A DNA stretch of 7,625 nt, from the NCBI GenBank assembly GCA_016765335.1, contig JAESQE010000062.1:1-7625 (forward strand), given 5' to 3'. The notes under the pieces were generated by a model. It had not been told where the DNA came from, made no database searches, and worked only from the letters and a program-made list of their open reading frames with translations. This DNA is from Planctomycetaceae bacterium. GTDB taxonomy: Bacteria; Planctomycetota; Planctomycetia; Planctomycetales; Planctomycetaceae. The position numbers and the translations under genes are program-made. Positions 5,655 to 7,625 of this stretch are shown here, in pieces (the stretch's first letter is position 1; every line of letters begins with the position of its first letter).

Positions 5655-6593
5655 TTAAAGCAATTCGTCCAGATACTTTCGAGAATGATTGATCTCTGCG
5701 GTAACAGCTGTACTGGTTTCCAGAATGGGGATTCCTCTGGGGACCGGGTGCATAAAGATTTCGGTCCAGCCGTTGTAGTTTATTTTCTTGAGTGAGCCAA
5801 GGATTGGTTCAAAGTTTAATGAACCTCGTCCGGGCATTTGTAGTAATTCCTGCTCTTTGGGCAGTTTTTTCATGCACCCCATGCCGTGCTGCCAACCGTA
5901 GAATACAGAAATCGAATCATCCAGAGTTTCAATTAAGTTACAGAGCAATTTTTCGTCTTGAGGTAAATGGTACGGTGCAAATGCAATCCCCAGATTCTTC
6001 GAAGGGCGCAATTCTGCTAACCATTTTAAGGAATCAGGGGAATCGATCAGATTATTTGCGTGATTTTCAACCGCAATGGTCACACCGGTTTCTTCGGCGA
6101 CAGCCAGGTGCGGTTTCATCTGTTCCAAAAACTTGCCCACCGCTGCTTTGAGTTCCTTCCCCTTGAGGTCTTTGGGGCCTTTGCCTCCAGTGACCATTGT
6201 CTGGCAGCCGAACTTTTGTGCAAATTTCATTTCCTTCTGCAAGCCGAATGGTCCGAGCATATAATGCGTCATGCACCCTAATGTGACATCATTTTTCTTA
6301 AGCAATTCCTGAAACCGTTCGGCTCCCATGGCTTCGATTTGTTCTCGCTGATCGCCGTGCGGTTTGGGCCAGATATCAATGGCTGCTGACCCAGTCTTTT
6401 TCACTTCCGGTAGTATCTCCTCCAATTTCAGGTAGCCGTACATGCTGGACCCTAAGATGTACTTGAGCTGAAACCGATCAGTTTTTTTTGCAAACAAATC
6501 CTGAGACGAGCCTGGGCATAATGCGCCTGCTGCAACAGCAGCTGTGGATACACAAAAGGATCGGCGAGTCAGGCTGGAAGTTTGATTGAACAT
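5655..6593 (-). CDS. Tat-exported xylose-isomerase-like TIM-barrel protein (sugar phosphate isomerase/epimerase family), copy 2
   Basis: The 312-residue protein begins with a twin-arginine signal, LTRRSFCVS (residues 8-16), and a hydrophobic AAVAAGAL segment, with cleavage probably near residue 35. The barrel shows AIDIWPKPHG (71-80), CMTHYMLGP (107-115), AVENHANNL (174-182) with Glu176, FAPYHLP (205-211) with His209, YGWQHG, PGRGSLNF (254-261) and GWTEIFMHP (275-283) with Glu278. These match the strand-end metal and substrate motifs of the superfamily, although Ala206 stands where many members have Asp. The substrate is unknown; export points to the periplasm. Only a weak purine stretch, AGAAGAAAT, precedes the ATG. 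The protein differs strongly from the TIM-barrel protein at 1509-2396, so this is not a recent duplication. Family 2 repeats flank the gene, and the PhyH gene ends 185 bp upstream. Confidence 0.9.
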   Translation of the reverse strand: MFNQTSSLTRRSFCVSTAAVAAGALCPGSSQDLFAKKTDRFQLKYILGSSMYGYLKLEEILPEVKKTGSAAIDIWPKPHGDQREQIEAMGAERFQELLKKNDVTLGCMTHYMLGPFGLQKEMKFAQKFGCQTMVTGGKGPKDLKGKELKAAVGKFLEQMKPHLAVAEETGVTIAVENHANNLIDSPDSLKWLAELRPSKNLGIAFAPYHLPQDEKLLCNLIETLDDSISVFYGWQHGMGCMKKLPKEQELLQMPGRGSLNFEPILGSLKKINYNGWTEIFMHPVPRGIPILETSTAVTAEINHSRKYLDELL

Positions 6594-6647
6594 GATGTTA
6601 TTTCTTCTAGGGAATCTCTAGCGATTGAATTCCAGAGTTTATTGAGG

Positions 6648-6719
6648 ACTGTTTGATTATAAAAAGTAGTTTCAAAACCCCCTCTTATACTCCCCCTTCG
6701 TAAGGAGGAGAACCAATTT
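6648..6719. repeat. C-rich hairpin repeat, family 2, copy B
   Basis: This copy of the element at 5572-5642 runs from ACTGTTTGA to AACCAATTT. Its hairpin CTCCCCCTT (6690-6698) with AAGGAGGAG (6702-6710) carries one C/A mismatch at 6706; the CGT loop is kept. It lies 59 bp beyond the stop of the PhyH gene and 54 bp upstream of the TIM-barrel start at 6593, so it could affect the message of either gene. Confidence 0.85.
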
Positions 6720-6778
6720 CAGGAGACTTCTCAATTGTGATTTATTATCTGTGTTTTCTTTATCAATGACTGCTGTTA

Positions 6779-7546
6779 TCAGGTGGTTACATTTTTCCCC
6801 TGTTCCAGGAACGGCACTCCCAGGTGCATCAGTTCTTCGGATTCGGGTTTATAAATTAATTCTGGTGAATATTGTGTGACATAGGCTCGTCGCATTTTGT
6901 CGGTACTGTTTGAGCCGCTGCGATGAAATGTCAACGAACTGAAAACGACCAGACTTCCTGCGGGCACAATCGCTGGAATGCCTGGTTCATCGCCGAAGTA
7001 ACCGGTTTTGTCTCCGGTTTCCGGTTCTCGAATATGTTCGACCAAAGTGCGAATGCCAACTTTGGAATAAGGCAGAACATACGCCGTTCCGTTTTCTTCG
7101 CTCATGTCATCGACCGCAGCCCAGACGGTAACATAAGGTTTGTGTGAAAATCCAAGATAGCCAGAATCCTGATGCCAGGAAAATTTGATGCCCTGCTCGG
7201 CTGCTTTGACTACATACTGATCGTAAAACAGATAAGCCGTTTCGCCGATGGTTGCTTTACAGACTTCAGCCATCAGGTCACTGAAAACATACTCTGACAA
7301 ACGAGGCGGCTGATCGTACTGCTTGGCAATATGATACCGTTTGCCTCGGATACTAATATGTATGTGATCGGTTCCCTGACGATCCATTTCCTGATGCTGC
7401 AAGTCGATTAAGTGATCACAGGAATCTCGCAATATCTGAAGGTGCGCTTCAGATATTGCGTTTTCAATAATGAAATATCCTTCTTCCAGATACTGTTTTC
7501 GATGTTCATCAGTAATTAAGGACGAGGGATCGAGGGTATTTGACAT
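6779..7546 (-). CDS. Phytanoyl-CoA dioxygenase (PhyH) family Fe(II)/2-oxoglutarate oxygenase
   Basis: PhyH-family enzymes hydroxylate small substrates using Fe(II), oxygen and 2-oxoglutarate. The iron triad is visible as His-x-Asp in FSWHQDSGY and the distal His in LTFHRSGSN; the Arg of KMRRAY, 12 residues after that His, should bind 2-oxoglutarate. Counted from an upstream ATG at 7552 these are His127, Asp129, His210 and Arg222. The region between, with [15 protein letters not shown] and [13 protein letters not shown], is typical of the double-stranded beta-helix. There is no signal peptide. I place the start at the ATG at 7546, giving 255 residues, because AAGGA (7555-7559) lies 8 nt before it but only 2 nt before the ATG at 7552. 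The substrate is unknown. The TIM-barrel gene lies 185 bp downstream on the same strand, perhaps in a shared catabolic route, though the intervening repeat makes that uncertain. Confidence 0.92.
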   Translation of the reverse strand: MSNTLDPSSLITDEHRKQYLEEGYFIIENAISEAHLQILRDSCDHLIDLQHQEMDRQGTDHIHISIRGKRYHIAKQYDQPPRLSEYVFSDLMAEVCKATIGETAYLFYDQYVVKAAEQGIKFSWHQDSGYLGFSHKPYVTVWAAVDDMSEENGTAYVLPYSKVGIRTLVEHIREPETGDKTGYFGDEPGIPAIVPAGSLVVFSSLTFHRSGSNSTDKMRRAYVTQYSPELIYKPESEELMHLGVPFLEQGKNVTT

Positions 7547-7554
7547 TGTCATTT

Positions 7555-7559
7555 TCCTT
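7555..7559 (-). promoter_or_regulatory. Ribosome binding site that decides the PhyH start
   Basis: AAGGA on the minus strand is 8 nt from the ATG at 7546 and 2 nt from the ATG at 7552. The first gap is within the normal range and the second is too short, so the downstream ATG is preferred. The two starts differ by two residues. Confidence 0.6.
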
Positions 7560-7625
7560 TCGTCAGAGCGCTTTCAGGATGCTGACCACATTCCCCGGGA
7601 ATCGGAATCTTACCTCGCTTATGAA

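Noticed and set aside
5451..5795. 114-residue plus-strand open frame
   Set aside because: It consists of the terminal-repeat element, the family 2 hairpin and antisense of the TIM-barrel gene.
5572..6719. Composite transposon carrying the TIM-barrel gene
   Set aside because: The flanking repeats have no transposase, no terminal inverted ends of their own and no visible target duplication.

Overview
The window looks like ordinary chromosome from a planctomycete, probably a member of the Planctomycetales related to Gimesia. The signs are moderate GC, two Tat-exported proteins of the xylose-isomerase-like TIM-barrel superfamily (a family strongly expanded in Planctomycetes), a PhyH-type dioxygenase, an HpnH-type radical SAM enzyme, and intergenic regions rich in palindromic repeats. 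The assignment rests on gene content and family knowledge; no search was run.

Layout. Positions 1-237 are the leader of gpsA (238-1233, +), the only plus-strand gene. All the rest are on the minus strand: a Tat-exported TIM-barrel protein (1509-2396), coaD (2523-3023), hpnH (3400-4539), a DJ-1/PfpI protein (4671-5252), a second Tat-exported TIM-barrel protein (5655-6593) and a PhyH-family dioxygenase (6779-7546). All seven genes appear intact. Two starts were corrected using ribosome binding sites: hpnH starts at an ATG behind a strong GGGAGG rather than an upstream TTG, and the PhyH gene probably starts at its second ATG.

How the genes work together. There is no single pathway. gpsA makes glycerol-3-phosphate for phospholipids, coaD makes dephospho-CoA, and hpnH makes adenosylhopane for extended hopanoids, so three of the seven genes concern lipids or CoA. 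The two TIM-barrel proteins and the dioxygenase look like accessory metabolism of unknown substrate. Gaps of about 110-400 bp argue against one tight operon.

The most interesting material is intergenic. A roughly 56-bp element that folds as a possible three-way junction occurs twice (1384-1439 and 3300-3356); the copies differ at many positions, but three base pairs change on both sides so that pairing is kept. A second family, about 71 bp with a CTCCCCCTT/AAGGGGGAG hairpin, occurs twice (5572-5642 and 6648-6719), flanking the second TIM-barrel gene. A 128-bp element with perfect 9-bp terminal inverted repeats (5441-5568) lies 3 bp from one of these. All four copies of the two families lie just 3' of a minus-strand gene. 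Other palindromes include a probable terminator (5394-5416) and a 19-bp operator-like site upstream of the first TIM-barrel gene (2430-2448). No RNA gene, CRISPR array, insertion sequence or transposase was seen, and no clearly new multi-gene system.
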